A stretch of DNA of 50,476 nt from Gnomoniopsis sp. IMI 355080 (GCA_027946555.1 JAPEVC010000250.1:1-50476), one strand, 5' to 3'. Numbered from the stretch's first letter, positions 31,564 to 43,910 are shown. Translations and numbers: made by a program. The notes: a model not told the origin generated them from the letters alone.

Positions 31564-33742
31564 ATGCCATCAATCCCAGATCCTGATATGGGATTGGCTG
31601 CTTCCTTAGGTGGCTCAAGTCAACCTCTGAACGGCTGCTGCGTGGCTGTCAGTGGTCTTTTTGGACCCGGATGGAATCAATTTTCTATTCTCGACCGGGC
31701 TAAACGCCTCGGCGCCACCACCAGCAAGTCTGTTTCTAGTGAAGTCACCCACCTCATCACTAGCCAGAAGGACTGTGACAAGGTCTCCTCAAAGGTCATA
31801 CAGGCTAGGAACCGTGGTATCTTTCTTGTTGATCTCGACTGGTTGCTTATGTCGGAGAGCGCTGGAACCAAACAGCCCGAGGTTAATTTCACCTTGACTG
31901 CTACGGACTACAAGGCTGTACCGCCCGCTGATCCCACTGTCCCCAGCCCCAAGAAGCGTCAGCTATCCGACAGCCCTCCCCCTGTTTCCAAGAAGCCCAA
32001 GTTGGTCGATGTCGCAGGCAAAGAACCTACAATTGGCAAGAGTCAGATCGCGAAAGATTGGGCAGTCCAGGTTCCGATTGATGAAGGCTGCCCTCTAACT
32101 GGATATGGAGTTCATGTCGATGATGGTAGTATCATCTGGGACGCCTCTCTCAACCAGGCCAATACCGGCAAGAATGCCAACAAGTTCTATCGCTTGCAAG
32201 TACTCGTTGGTCCCAACAATCATTGCCAAACCTGGACTCGATGGGGCCGTGTTGGCGATAGGGGACAAAGCAAGCTCCTCGGCACCGGCAGTTTGGCCGA
32301 TGCAAAGCGCGAGTTCGAAAAGAAGTTCAAGGACAAGTCCGGCCTTGCCTGGGAGGATAGGATGGCCACTCCCAAAGCCAACAAATATGCCTTCATCGAG
32401 CGAGATTACGACTCCGACTCAGAGGACGAGTCAATCAGTAAGCCTGGGCCAGGCGGATCTGTCCGGAAACCACCCCCATGCACACTCGATGATTCTGTCC
32501 AGAACTTGATGCAGCTCATCTTCAACGATCGCCTGTTTGCTGCAGCGATGTTGGACATGAACTACGACAACGAGAAGCTGCCGCTAGGTAAACTCAGCAA
32601 GGCCAGCATCATGCGAGGCTTCTCTACCCTCAATGATCTCAGCGCCATGATCTCAGCCCCTGGGGCCAACCCAGCCAGCGTGGCCATCGAGTCAACTTCG
32701 AACCTCTTTTACTCCCTCATTCCCCACGCCTTTGGTCGACAGCGTCCTCCAGTCATCAATAACCTTGACTTGGTCAGAAAAGAAATAGAGCTTCTTGAGG
32801 CCCTGGCCGACATGAAAGATGCCACTACCATCATGAAATCAGAGGTCGACGAGCTAAACCGCGTGCATCCTCTTGATCGTCAATTTCTTGGACTTGGGCT
32901 AAATGAGATGACGCCTCTGGACCCGACCAGTAGTGAGTTTGAGCTGCTGGAAATGTACCTGAATGGTACTCGGGGCCATACACATGGTACGAACTACGAG
33001 ATTGAGAACATCTTCCGTATCGAACGCAAAGGCGAGAGAGAGAGGTTTGAAAACAGTGTCTTCGCCGAGAGCGTGCAAGATCGCCGCCTTCTCTGGCATG
33101 GCTCACGTGTAACCAATTTTGGCGGGATTCTCAGCCAAGGTCTCCGCATTGCACCACCTGAAGCACCTGTGTAAGTGGTTCTCTCGTGGGAAACAGTCAA
33201 GCATCTTGCCCTCCTGTGTCTCGCATGCCGCTCTCATGTCCTCACATCGCCCAGGCCTCATCCCCTATTGCAACTTGTTGCATATGCCCCCCCTCTGTCT
33301 CATCATCAAGCCTACTATACCAACACTAACGATGTTTAGATCTGGTTACATGTTTGGCAAAGGAGTTTACCTCGCGGACATGTCATCGAAGTCAGCCAAC
33401 TATTGCAACTCTTACCTATCAGATGACACAGCTCTACTGCTTCTTTGCGAGGCCGAACTGGGTAACCCGATGTACGAGCGCATCAACTCCCAGTCCAAAG
33501 CTGCAGAGAATGCAAAGGCGCAGGGAAAATGGTCCACTTTCGGTAAGGGCGCCATAGGCCCCTCACTCTGGCAGGATGCTAGGTGCCTACATCCTTCGCT
33601 GAAGGGAGTCAAGATGCCTTCGGCAAAGTCTGCACCTCCCGGCCCTACTGGAGTGAACGGCGATTTGGTTTACAATGAATACATCTGTTACGACGAGGAT
33701 CAGGTCCAGCTTCGCTATCTGTTTCGTGTCAAGATGTATTGA
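31564..33742 (+). CDS. poly(ADP-ribose) polymerase, BRCT-WGR-PARP (two exons)
   Basis: Nuclear DNA-break-responsive enzyme that transfers ADP-ribose from NAD+ to proteins; 669 aa. Exons are 31564..33170 and 33340..33742. The 169-bp intron (GTAAGT...TTTAG, CACTAAC branch) lies inside the catalytic domain. Domains: BRCT ~24-105 (AVSGLFG to VDLDWLL); a basic linker with KKRQ and KKPK, likely nuclear localisation; WGR ~175-270 (WTRWGRVGDRGQ); the helical regulatory domain ~300-425; and the ART catalytic domain ~440-669. The catalytic triad is His512 (LLWHGSR), Tyr546 (FGKGVYLADMSSKSANYC) and Glu649 (YNEYICY), so it should be an active polymerase. No PARP1-type zinc fingers are present, matching the filamentous fungal form. 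The ATG at 31564 was chosen because the upstream in-frame codons are not ATG. Confidence 0.95.
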
Positions 33743-34714
33743 GGAAGCAGAAAAGTGTTTTTTTCGGCGCGGTACTTGCACATTTTTCCCCCGGGAAACT
33801 TTGCTTAATTGTCTCGCTCAAATCGGCAAAGAATTGATACCTGGGAGACAAAAGTCAAGGTATCGAGTTACTGGTGGTCAAGCGGGAGACCAAAAGAAGT
33901 GGTAAAAGGGGCATCTTTGTAGATTTTACCACTCTTTTCCTTATGATGTTTTAGAGCAGTCTCGCCGTCGAGATTTCGAAACTCGCAATAACTTAGCACA
34001 ATACTACCATCACACTCTGCTAATCGACATTCCTGATCCCTCTTACTTTGATTAGAATGGATGAGCGCAGACAATTCCTGCACAAGATATGATTACCGTT
34101 ACTTAATGGTCCATCGAGACTCGCCGCGCAACGCCAGTACTCAGCCGTCCACCGCCATATGCTATAGTATTTCATCCTCCTTGCTGTTCTAGCTATTATC
34201 GTACTATCACAGGCTCTGCAGACGGACCATGGCGCCCTGAAGGACTCACGCCTGGGCATGTCCCCCCCCCCCCCAAAGTGGACGGACGGTCTGGGAGGAA
34301 TTATAGAATGAAATTGCAAAGTGTCAGTGCACGGGATTACAACGGATAAGCCAATTTTGGGCAGCCGGAGAACCTAAGAATTGATGGAAAGCGGCAATTG
34401 CTTGACCTTTGGATATTATCACTTGTTACCTTGCGTACCTGCGGTGCCTCGCGAGCTTAGAATACAGCTCTTGGAACGCAGAAGATTGTGCTGGTTACTG
34501 CTATAGAGGCCATCATGACTGCTTGTTTCGTGAGACATGTGGCGGAGGAGTCCAAGGTGCCGCGAAAGATCGTCACCCGGTTGAAAAGCCAGCCCGTTAC
34601 AGTAGTCACCGCTGCACTGGAATGGTCATTCCTTGGGAGTCGCGAGCATAGCGAACTGCCTTTCCGGGAGAAGGACGATCCTAATCCTGACTTGACACTA
34701 AGCGTTGTTTGGTC
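33743..34714. other. intergenic, between convergent PARP and monooxygenase ends
   Basis: No supported gene. It contains a 13-base C homopolymer at 34262-34274. Short open frames near 34409-34945 partly overlap the monooxygenase 3' end in other frames. Confidence 0.5.
34262..34274. repeat. C13 homopolymer
   Basis: Thirteen consecutive cytosines, flanked by GGGCATGT and AAAGTGG. The exact length may be a sequencing or assembly uncertainty. Confidence 0.8.
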
Positions 34715-37169
34715 TCACGACCCAGGCTCAGCCAAGAATCCCCCAAAGTATCCGTCCAACCAAGCTGCCGCCTCCTGGCCCAACGCCAATGGATCCTCGG
34801 CGCCTTCGAGGTTCCACTTCTTCATCGAGCCCACGTAGCCGTCTGGCCTGACGTTCATAATGACCACCTCATTGGTTGCCAAGGACCCGAGATACTTATC
34901 GGTGCAGGTGCTGCCTTGGGTGTCGAGGTCGGGGACGTCGTCTAGGTAGATGGTCCAAGGCGAGCGGGATAGTATGGGTGGTAGGTCGGAGATTTCAAAG
35001 TTGGGTTTGGGTGTTGATGCTGGGGCGGGGGCCATGTTAGCATGTTGCTCCTTTTGCCTTGTCAAGAGGCATTGTGTACCAAGGGCAAGGGATTAGGACT
35101 CACTGATGAGAGCAAAAGCAAACAGCTGGCTCACAGCTGTGTACCGCTCGGGCCGTGTGAAGATGTCTGCTGTCGACGGCACCCTTGGCCTCTCCAGATA
35201 ACTCTGACTCGCTGCTGCTGACAACCTGCTCATCAAACTACCCTCTTCCGCAATTGCCAAACACAACCCGCCCAGAAACACGCTTTGCCGCAGGTCCACC
35301 ACGTCCGGCACAAACATATAAATCCTGAACTGGCCCAAGACTGGTATATCCAGCTGAACATCTACTGGGTTTGCGTCGATGTATCGACTCACTTTCCCCG
35401 GCGGTAGCGTACACCCGGGCTTTGCGCCCCCAGCAAACTCGCTGTCCGGCATCACATTCAGCTCATTCTCCCCATACTCGACGCCCACGCCAGAGATGAA
35501 CCGCACGTTCTTCCTAAAGTTCTCCGCCAAGGCTGCCGGATTACCGCGCGACATCTCATTGGCATGCTCAAAATCAAACGCCACCAGGTCACGCGCGATC
35601 TTTTGTCTTTCGGCCTCGTACGACCCCAACAGCACCGCGGGATTGCATAGCCCGCGGACCGCGAGGTTGAGCTTCCACGCCAGGTTCCAGCTGTCGTGCA
35701 GCGCCGTATTCATGCCCTGCGAGGCCTTTGGGCTGTGTGTGTGCGCCGCGTCCCCGGCAATAAACACCCGCGGCTCGGCGGGAGCCGAGGCGCCTGGGAG
35801 CTTGATGGCGAATTTGGGTGCGACGCGCTGTGAGACGCGGTACTGACCATACCATTCCACTGTCCGCCAGCGGATGCGATATGGCTGCAGGATCTGGGCG
35901 GCGCGGTGCATGATGGTTGCTTGCACGAGGTTCGGATTTGTGGCCGCGGTGGCTCCTCCGATTGGGTCGGTGTCTGGGCGCATCTCAATGTACAAGCGTG
36001 TCATGTCGCGCTCGCGCGGCATGATGAGAATTGAGCCGTACTGCTCCGAGAAGATGACGGTCTTGGTCCACACGTCGGGGAAGTCGGTGTCGACCTCGCC
36101 GTCGAGCACGCCCCAGACGGACATGTCGGACGTGTCATCGCGGAGACTGCTGGCGCTCGGGCTGACGAGCTTGCGCACGCGTGAGTGGGCACCGTCGCAG
36201 CCGACGAGGAAGCTTGTCTCGAAGGAGCGCGTGTTGCGCGTGACGTTGAAGCGTGTGTGGACCTCGAGGACATCGCCCGTGATGCTAACGCCGTCAAGCT
36301 TGTGGGAGCGGCGGACGGTGATGCCGCGCTTGGCGAGGTCGTCGACAAAGACACGCTCTACCATGCCCTGGTGGCCGATGAGGACGAAAGGGTCTACAAG
36401 GTCCACGATGAAGGCTGGATAGTGCGTCTCGCGGGCCACACGCCGCAGGGAGGTGGTGGAAGCGGCGTGCCAGAGGCACTTGAAACCTTGCTGGTAAGCG
36501 TTCTGGAGTGCATTGGAGACGGACAACCAGAGCCCATGAAAGCAAGTACAGTGTCTGCTCTCATCCACCAAATCTTACACCACACTTGCTGATAAAGGGC
36601 ACCTGGCAACATTAGGAAGGAAGGGCGGAGGAGAGAAGCTCACAATGTCATAGACCTTGACACCTTGCTGGAGGAGTTCATCGGCGAGACCAAGCATACG
36701 AAGGGTCTCGATGGTCTTGGGCTGCATTCCATCTGCGCGGCCAGCCGGAGTCTGCTCATTGCGCTCGTCAAGGAGGAGGGGCGTTATGCCCAGGCGGGCA
36801 AGGGTGAGGCTGCACCGAGGAGGGGGGCCCTGCCGTCAGTCCGGCTTCACAATGCACAAAAGAAAGAAAGAAGGAACAAAAAGGCGACATGAGGTGGGAC
36901 GAGATTGGATGGAGGTTGGCTTACCCAAGCATGAGACCCGCTGGACCTGCACCCACGATGCACACATCGTGGCGATCCGGCTTCTGCTCGACCCGGCCGA
37001 GGAATGGCATGATCCGGACGGGGTCGTTCTCGTTGATGGGCTCCGGTCGTGGGGTAGCCTCGTGGTCGGAATGGTCGCCATTGGTGGTCATGTCCGAGTC
37101 CATATCCACGTCGCTTTCGCTGTTCGCGACCGGACTGGAGGCGCCTGCGCTCCCACCGTTGGTCGACAT
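34715..37169 (-). CDS. FAD-dependent aromatic (phenol 2-monooxygenase-type) hydroxylase (four exons)
   Basis: Flavoprotein of the phenol hydroxylase family, which uses NADPH and O2 to ortho-hydroxylate phenolics; 696 aa. Exons are 37169..36925, 36809..36644, 36478..35104 and 35019..34715. Splicing restores GLMLG-LTLARLGI, VYDI-CLWHAAS and FALI-TSTPKPNFEI, each matching family continuity. Motifs: FAD dinucleotide fold GAGPAG (73-78), GCDGAHSRVRK (the DG motif, Asp232), and GDAAHTHSPKASQGMN (the GD motif, Asp380). The C-terminal ~170 residues form the thioredoxin-like dimerisation domain, ending near VRPDGYVGSM. The first ~50 residues are an acidic, disordered extension with no targeting signal recognised. 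It sits near a permease and a hydrolase, which could suit aromatic catabolism or detoxification; the substrate is unknown. Confidence 0.88.
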
Positions 37170-38812
37170 TCTACTCGAACTGTTGCCAAGAGTTCTTCGA
37201 TCTTATTTTATTTTTAGAAAGGGGAAGAGGATATAATGAATCAGTGGGGAAAATAAAGATCTCATAGAACTAATAGTTTGGGCATGGAAAGGTTACTTTT
37301 TTACTTCTCTTTCCTTTTTGTCAGGTATCGAACCTCGGTCAAAAGTCGAATTGACAACGTAGATTTTCCGCCATTGCGGTGGGGCAAAACACGACATTGA
37401 ATCGAGTGGTGCGGCAGCCCCCCCACAATCACCAAGGATCATCGTCGCTTCGGGACCTGCCGAAGACTTGCGGCCCGGGCCTAGAGTCGAAGTACAGACT
37501 GGCTGACACCGGCAAGTTCCGATACTTTAGGGTACCCTAAACGTACTATGCAGTACCTAGGAAATAGGTAGGTACCTAGGTACGCAGGTACGCAAGAGAA
37601 GGTGGAAGTGGGTGTTTATCACTCATCAGATTCCGGTGTATTTGTGATGTATAATTGTTGAAAGGTAACCCACAGACAGTAAGCTCAAAGTTATGTCAGT
37701 GTGCCATGCAAACTTTTAATTAAATACAACGGTCGCAGCCACCTGAGCACGTTGCACAGGCACAAATATTTCTAGCTTTCTTCCCCATCTTCCAAAATCT
37801 TCCAAAAAACCTTCATTTCAGCGCGCTGTTCTTTGCCGGAGCGCTTACATATAGTGGTGTTGATAAGCTTATACATTCTCTTGTACTATTGGATACTATG
37901 ATCTTGGTCGGAGGGATTGGAAATGGACCGCCTTATCTGACTCTGTTGTACTTTAGTAATATGTGCTGAGGCTACGGCCGGCTACGCCAACATATGCTCA
38001 TCAAGTAGTTGCTAGCATCCTCTGCAGACTTCTGAACAACTAGACACTCCAAGAAACACTACGCTTACTAACGTTTCGACAATTCCCGGGTGGTATGATT
38101 GGGGCAAAACGACATCCTTGGATATTCTCCAATGATGTTTGCTGTTCCTTGCTGTGCTGCGGTTCCACTGCCTCATGCGACGTAACAACGTTGCACCGCA
38201 TGTCGAACCCTGACGGAAGTCGACCAAGCTTTGGTCAAATGCGGCGCTGCATTCTGCGCGTCTTAAAATACAACTAGGCTTATTGTGTATAAGTATGATG
38301 TGGACTAGAACTGGTTTATTAGGAGGATAAGCAAATGCAATCGGGGTAAAATCAAAACCACACTCATCATTGGCAAAGGATGGTTGGTATAGAGACCCAA
38401 TTCACCTACACATATACCTAGCCTGACTATAGACTTTGTTACATGCAGGAAATGTAGTTGACGGGCGAGCAGTACGTCTTCCCTTCCGTGGAATCAGTAC
38501 CAAGGAATCACACAACAGCAACCTCAGACACGAACTTTTCACGGCTTTTAAGTGTTCGCCTAAATTGGTCGGAGGAAGTGACTTGCCTAGATACATGGTC
38601 TTGTTCAGGATATCCGGTCGGTCAATACAGAGCGGCCATTGAGGGCCGGTATAACAGTATCCGAGGAGTTAGCGATCGAATATGCGGCAATCAGATGAAT
38701 CGTGTATATTTGCAGCTCAAATTACATCCAGTTTGGTGATTGCACCCAGTATACTTGTGCCACTGGCCTCAAAGGCCCAGTCGAGCAGCTGTGAGTCTGA
38801 GACTACTGGCTT
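37170..38812. other. intergenic, about 1.6 kb
   Basis: No supported gene. It holds an ACCTAGGT-type microsatellite at 37549-37595. A box-B-like GGTTCGATACC occurs on the minus strand at 37325-37335, but no tRNA fold surrounds it. Confidence 0.5.
37549..37595. repeat. TACCTAGG / GGTACC-type microsatellite
   Basis: Interrupted array of CTAGG, AGGTACC and AGGTACG units (GTACCTAGGAAATAGGTAGG, then TACCTAGGTACGCAGGTACG). The same self-complementary motif recurs at 43679-43716 and in short form elsewhere in the window. Confidence 0.7.
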
Positions 38813-40814
38813 CTAGGCCATCTCGCCTTTGCTATCGATATCATCTGATAGATGATGACCCGAATAGTTGAGCTCCGGGTAAGGATATTTGGCAAGCGAC
38901 CATCTCAGAAAAAAGGCCATGCCGAAAGCGATGACCATAAAAGCCATAGTGACTCCAAAACCCATCCGGTTGTGGTCTGATGCACCACTCGGAAAGAGAA
39001 AAGACCCGTCTGCAAATTGTCAGGTACCATTTTATGCCGCTTAGGTACGTTTTGTCTTCGTGTGACTTACATATGGACGCACTGTTGCCAAGGGCGTTTA
39101 CGACTGCTTGAACGATGGCTCGCTTTTCTGAAGGATGAGGAACTGTGCGAAGTTACTGTTAATATTCGTGCATACCAGATGGACTCAAGACGATTCTCAA
39201 TTTCAAGATGATTACTTACTCGCGTTTGAGACGTATATGCTGACAAGAGGGCCTGTGAATCGGCAATGTCAACATAGGATGAACCCCTGGTGAATCATCA
39301 CCTGCAGGATAGACGGGAAAGAATTTTCGAACTCACACGCGGCATAAACCCCAGCGACGCCGAAGCATAGAAGGACATATCTTCCGGTAGCATTCAAAAC
39401 ACCCAGAATTATCGCAAAAGACACTATCGCTAGAGCGGAAGCTGCTGCAAGATGAAACGCGCGCTCCTCAAAATAGTCGGAAGAAAAGCAAAAGGCAAGA
39501 ATTGCGACGAATGCACAAACGTAGATCGGCGCTGTATAGTACTGAACCTCGAAGCCTGTATATCCCAGTGCCTAGATGTTGATCAGAATCAGAAACGCAC
39601 TATGGTGGATGTAACAGTTTTTCGTACCTTCACGAGTTCCGGGATGAAATATTGAATGGTTTGAGATCCGGTTGTCGCCATGTATGTGACCACAAAAGCC
39701 CAAGTGCGCCAGTCCGTAAGGGCCATCTTCAATGCTTTAGTGTGGCTCGTGTCTTCCCCTCCTTGAGTATCGCCAAGTGAGTCCCGGGCCAAACGCAGAC
39801 TGGCTAGTGTGCGTTCTTCGGGTGTGAGCCATCGGGTTGTCGAGGGGAAGTCGGGCAGGACGAAGAAGGAGACGATAGCCACTACACACGTTCCTGCTCC
39901 TTCCACGATGAATAGCCACCTCCAGCCACTCAGGCCGTGCGTCCCATTTAGTCTTTGTAAAAGACCGCCGGCAATAAGACCACCAAACATGCCGGAGAGA
40001 GCCACGGCGGTGTAGTAGAGACTGTAGCGTCGACCAAGCTCGGACTTCCTGTACCAAGCCGATAATAAGAAGAGGACGCCGGGTGCAAAGCTGGCCTCTA
40101 GAATACCAAGGAGGAATCGGAGACCAGCGAGAACGCGCCAGCTATGTGCAGCCGCAAAGCACATCGACAGACAGCCCCAGATAAACATAAGAGTCTGTGC
40201 TATTTTAGTTGAGTGAATCGGTGCCTTGAGAACGGGTTATACTGTACGTACGGGCAAGTATATGCTCGGCCGGACTCTTGTCAAGATCATGTTGGACGGC
40301 GCTTCGAAGAGAACATAGCTGATGAAGAAGACCAGGAGAACTACGGAGTAGTCATCACTGCTCATGTTGAGGTCGGTGCCCATTCCCCCCTGACATTAAT
40401 TTTTCAGCTCATGGGTATCTAGCTGTCATAGCGACGACAGTCCTCGGGACGACATGAACTCACAGTGTACGCATTTCCGATATTACTTCTATCGAGCTGA
40501 AGTAGACCGAAGTTAGCAGAGACTTTGGAATACCGCAGTTGAACTTCTTGGCTAGTGTCCCGATGCCAAGGGTCATGCCAAAATGGCAAAGACGGCCTGG
40601 CCCGCCTGAGCAGGCCCAATAATTTATAGAGAAGGGCACAACTTACATAGCTCAACAGATACATGAACCAAACACAAGGGATGAGTCGGTAGTCGATCTT
40701 CTTGAGAAGCGCGCGCTCTTTCTCTATGTTGACCTTTGAACGTTGGCTATCCTCGACGTGGTGGGATTCGGACATGTCCTTGCTCTGGCTACCTAGCCGT
40801 TCCGACATTGTCAT
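38813..40814 (-). CDS. MFS permease of the Dal5 (allantoate / anion:cation symporter) family, eight exons
   Basis: Plasma-membrane transporter, 480 aa. Exons: 40814..40647, 40496..40464, 40389..40252, 40194..39628, 39571..39337, 39252..39220, 39142..39071 and 39009..38813. All junctions are GT-AG and restore family continuity: MYLLSY-LDRSNIGNAYT-GGMGTDLNMSSDDYS, then SIYLP-TLMFIWG, ELVK-ALGYTGFEVQYY, VYAAC-PLVSIYVSNA and GNSASI-YGSFLFPSG. The LDRSNIGNA signature and the paired motif RPSIYLP are typical of Dal5/TNA1-type carriers of organic anions, vitamins or dipeptides. Twelve helices are expected. Two exons are only 33 nt, and intron 1 (150 nt) is stop-free and a multiple of three. The start could also be the Met two codons later (40808). 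Confidence 0.88.
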
Positions 40815-42092
40815 ATCAGGCCCCTTAAGACTTATCAATAATTCACCCCTTCAGGGCGAAGGCTCAGACTGTGCAATAGCTTGAGTGATATAGAAGTAGA
40901 GGAAGAGTAATAACAGGAATCCGAACAGAGATCCGTATGCTTGTTCAGTTCTTTAAATAAAGATGCAGTGGATGCTGGAAATACACCAGGAAACCGCCTG
41001 TGGACTCCTCGGGTGGACGGCGCTGCACTTTTCGTCCATCAGCAACTAAGAATGCCCGAAACAGCCACCCCACCAATTCACCCCAGCGTCGAATCCACTT
41101 GAGAACAATGACAGGTAGGGAACGTTGCGTTGCCATACCCTCGCCGCTATCACCCAAATCGGATACTCCGCGTTTTCTCCCCGCACTTCCCCGGATTTAT
41201 CTTGCACCCAAAGTACGGGGTATGGGGCCTCGAAGTGGAGAAATTTTGGACGATGGATCAACCGTGCACAAAGTAGTGGATTTCTTTCAAATCAGCTGGT
41301 TTCCTCAACGAAGTGCGCGCCCATGATGGTTGGAGATCGAATCGCAACACCACTACTAAAGCCTTGTCATAAGTGGGTGGTGGGCCGCCCGCGGGCGAGT
41401 CCCGTCTCGGTGTCTGGGGTGCTTTCCAGCTTGAGGGCTTGGCGTGCCCTCGTCTCGGGACTGCTCAGATGGATGATTCCTGTCTTTAGCGTGTATGGCC
41501 TCGTCTCGAGGCACGAGGAGTAAGGTAGCCACGTTTAGTTCGTCGCCTACCGGTGTTCAACAAGGATGAGGGAACTCAAGATTGATGTAGAGGAAGAATG
41601 GAAAGCTAAGCCCTACCTAGGTATATCTGGTCATGATTCATATCGAAAACCAGCTCATTTAAGATCTCGGACTCTTCCTCCTCACCCTCATTCTGAGGCG
41701 TCCTATCCACTGCGCCTGCTGGTATCCGTGTCTAGACTCTGTTCCATGTCAATCCCGCGTTGGAAGTATCATTGGTAAGTGGTCAACCCCTTCCTTTAAA
41801 CTCATTTTCTGACTGCAGACCAAGAGTTCATATAACACAAATATACGTTTCCTAGCTGCTGTGATGTCCTAATCTGCAGGGGGGAATGTGAGGAGGATCG
41901 TCATATTATCTAATTGCGCGACCCCTCTTTGTCGAATGTAACTCTATCGCGTGTAAAGTCAATGTAACCATCCGGGATACCTGTTTATGACATCTATGAT
42001 CTTGATAACCACTCCTCGTCGAAACTTCGTCCCATATTTTTTTTTCGACCCTGAAAGCTTATTTATCCTGCTGCACGCATAACAAGATCAAG
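40815..42092. promoter_or_regulatory. divergent promoter region, permease and secreted hydrolase
   Basis: 1.28 kb between start codons that point away from each other. No TATA box is convincing. Open frames at 41000-41326 and 41125-41523 (+) overlap and show no protein-like pattern, so they are not called. Confidence 0.45.
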
Positions 42093-43145
42093 ATGCACAA
42101 GCTACTTCACTTCATACTTCTCTGCCTTCTTTCAGCTCCAGCTGTCTGGGCCACAGGGTCACTTGGAGGAGGTGACGGATATATTGACAGTGGTCCGCAG
42201 CCGGATGATCTAAATGGCTCGAATTTCACATATCCATACCCTGTCAAGGTGTACAAGTTCGCATCGCAGAGATTGAATGTCGAAATGGCCTTCATGGATG
42301 TTCGACCAACAACCAACAGCACCGTCTCGAGCACCGAGAAGGTGGCTGTGCTCTTTCACGGCAAGAATTTCTGCGGCGCCACTTGGAACGAGACGATACG
42401 CGAGCTCACTAGCGTCGGCTACCGCGTTATTGCGCCTGATCAGGTCGGCTGGTGCAAATCCACTAAGCCAGTCGGATACCAGTTCACGTTCCAGCAACTC
42501 GCCTTGAACACAAACAGCCTTTTGAAACAACTGGGCATATACAATGCGACCATCATCGGGCACAGCACGGGCGGGATGTTGGCCGCACGTTACGCACTCA
42601 TGTACCCAAGCAACATGACAGGTCTTGTCATGGTCAATCCACTCGGTCTCGAGGACTGGAAGACCCTAGGGGTTCCATATCAGAGCATCGACCTGAGTTG
42701 GGTCACTGAGAATGCTACCACCGCAGCATCCATCATGGCGTATGAGATGAATACATACTATGTGAACACTTGGAAGCCCGAGTACGATATATGGGTCACG
42801 ATGCTTGCAAACATCTACTACGGGAGCCAACGTCAGGAGTTTACTTTCAACCAGGCACAGACCACGGACATGATTTACACCCAGCCTGTGATTTATGAAT
42901 TCGGCTTGATAGAGCCTCGCACACTATTGATGATTGGAGACAAGGACAATACTGCCATAGGCAAGGCATGGTCCCCTCCAGCAGTCCAAGCAATCATTGG
43001 CAATTATAGCGTACTGGGCCCGAGGGCTGCGTCATTGATCCCAAACAGTACCTTGGTACAATTCCCGGACCTGGGTCATGCGCCGCAAATCGAGGAACCG
43101 GGTCAATTTCACGAAGAGCTGCTCGGATGGCTATCTGCCATATAG
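42093..43145 (+). CDS. secreted alpha/beta hydrolase
   Basis: Single exon, 350 aa. A signal peptide is seen at about residues 1-20 (hydrophobic LLHFILLCLLSAPAVWA). The alpha/beta hydrolase core has the oxyanion segment VAVLFHGKNF, the nucleophile elbow GHSTGG (Ser158), a likely acid in MIGDKD (Asp283 or Asp285), and the catalytic His329 in LGHAPQIEEP. Ser rather than Asp at the nucleophile excludes epoxide hydrolase or haloalkane dehalogenase chemistry, so it is probably an esterase, lactonase or C-C hydrolase. Many N-glycosylation sequons (for example NFT, NST, NET, NAT) agree with extracellular secretion. The cap region (~residues 190-270) is Tyr/Trp/Met-rich. The substrate is unknown. Confidence 0.88.
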   Translation: MHKLLHFILLCLLSAPAVWATGSLGGGDGYIDSGPQPDDLNGSNFTYPYPVKVYKFASQRLNVEMAFMDVRPTTNSTVSSTEKVAVLFHGKNFCGATWNETIRELTSVGYRVIAPDQVGWCKSTKPVGYQFTFQQLALNTNSLLKQLGIYNATIIGHSTGGMLAARYALMYPSNMTGLVMVNPLGLEDWKTLGVPYQSIDLSWVTENATTAASIMAYEMNTYYVNTWKPEYDIWVTMLANIYYGSQRQEFTFNQAQTTDMIYTQPVIYEFGLIEPRTLLMIGDKDNTAIGKAWSPPAVQAIIGNYSVLGPRAASLIPNSTLVQFPDLGHAPQIEEPGQFHEELLGWLSAI

Positions 43146-43910
43146 ATGTAATGGTGGTGCTATTGTTCTATGAGAGAAGTCTCGTCTTTGCTCTTCGGGG
43201 ACTAGATATTTTATATGTTGATAAACGTGTCGAACGGTAGTGTATTTACATCCAATCATACATAATTTTATTAGAAATTTACAAGCCCGTTGGATTTCGA
43301 GTTATCCACCCGTTGTGAATGCACGAAGGCCTATCAAGGCTCATAGCCTCAGGAAAGGAGCGACTTTATACAATTATTTTTGTATAATATCTACACAGTG
43401 ATATTCCTGTCTGTATTCGCACACCAACAAGGCTCAGGTGACGTTCTCTCAGGGCTCTGATGTCCATCCTCATCATCGATGCTGTGTACCTAGGTAATAC
43501 TGTACTCATAGAATCGTCAATTTGTCTTGACATTGTAATCCTTCATCCGGCGAGCTTAGTGGATGGTGAATCCCAGCTATCTAGATTTGAGGCTGCGTGG
43601 GAGGAGGAGGTAGGTAGTGGCTTGAGTGACTTGAGTGAGCAGAATGATATTTGGAAGAATTGGTAGATGCCACTGGACGATTACCTACCTAGGTACCTAG
43701 GTAGGTAGCTGAGTAGGTAAATAGTAATTCAAAGTCGTTCTTGAATATGCAGCTATCCGGTCTCGATATTAAATCTTGTAATTCCCTGCTATGGAAAGAT
43801 AGATCCAGTTTTCTATTGGGTTCCTGAGTTTTCTCCGGTATTACGATCGGATCTCGATATCATGATTTCATCTTCTGGCAGATCATGAAGATATTTAAAC
43901 TTACTCGAGT
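43146..43910. other. intergenic, AT-rich flank of the repeat island
   Basis: No supported gene. It contains a palindromic ACCTAGGT microsatellite at 43679-43716 and becomes AT-rich toward the tandem repeat. Confidence 0.5.
43679..43716. repeat. ACCTAGGT palindromic microsatellite
   Basis: CGATTACCTACCTAGGTACC continues as TAGGTAGGTAGCTGAG. Overlapping self-complementary ACCTAGGT units could form a hairpin. This is the same motif family as at 37549. Confidence 0.75.

Noticed and set aside
37325..37335. tRNA box-B-like GGTTCGATACC on the minus strand
   Set aside because: The flanking T-stem pairs in only three of five positions, no box A lies at the right distance, and no acceptor stem can be formed.
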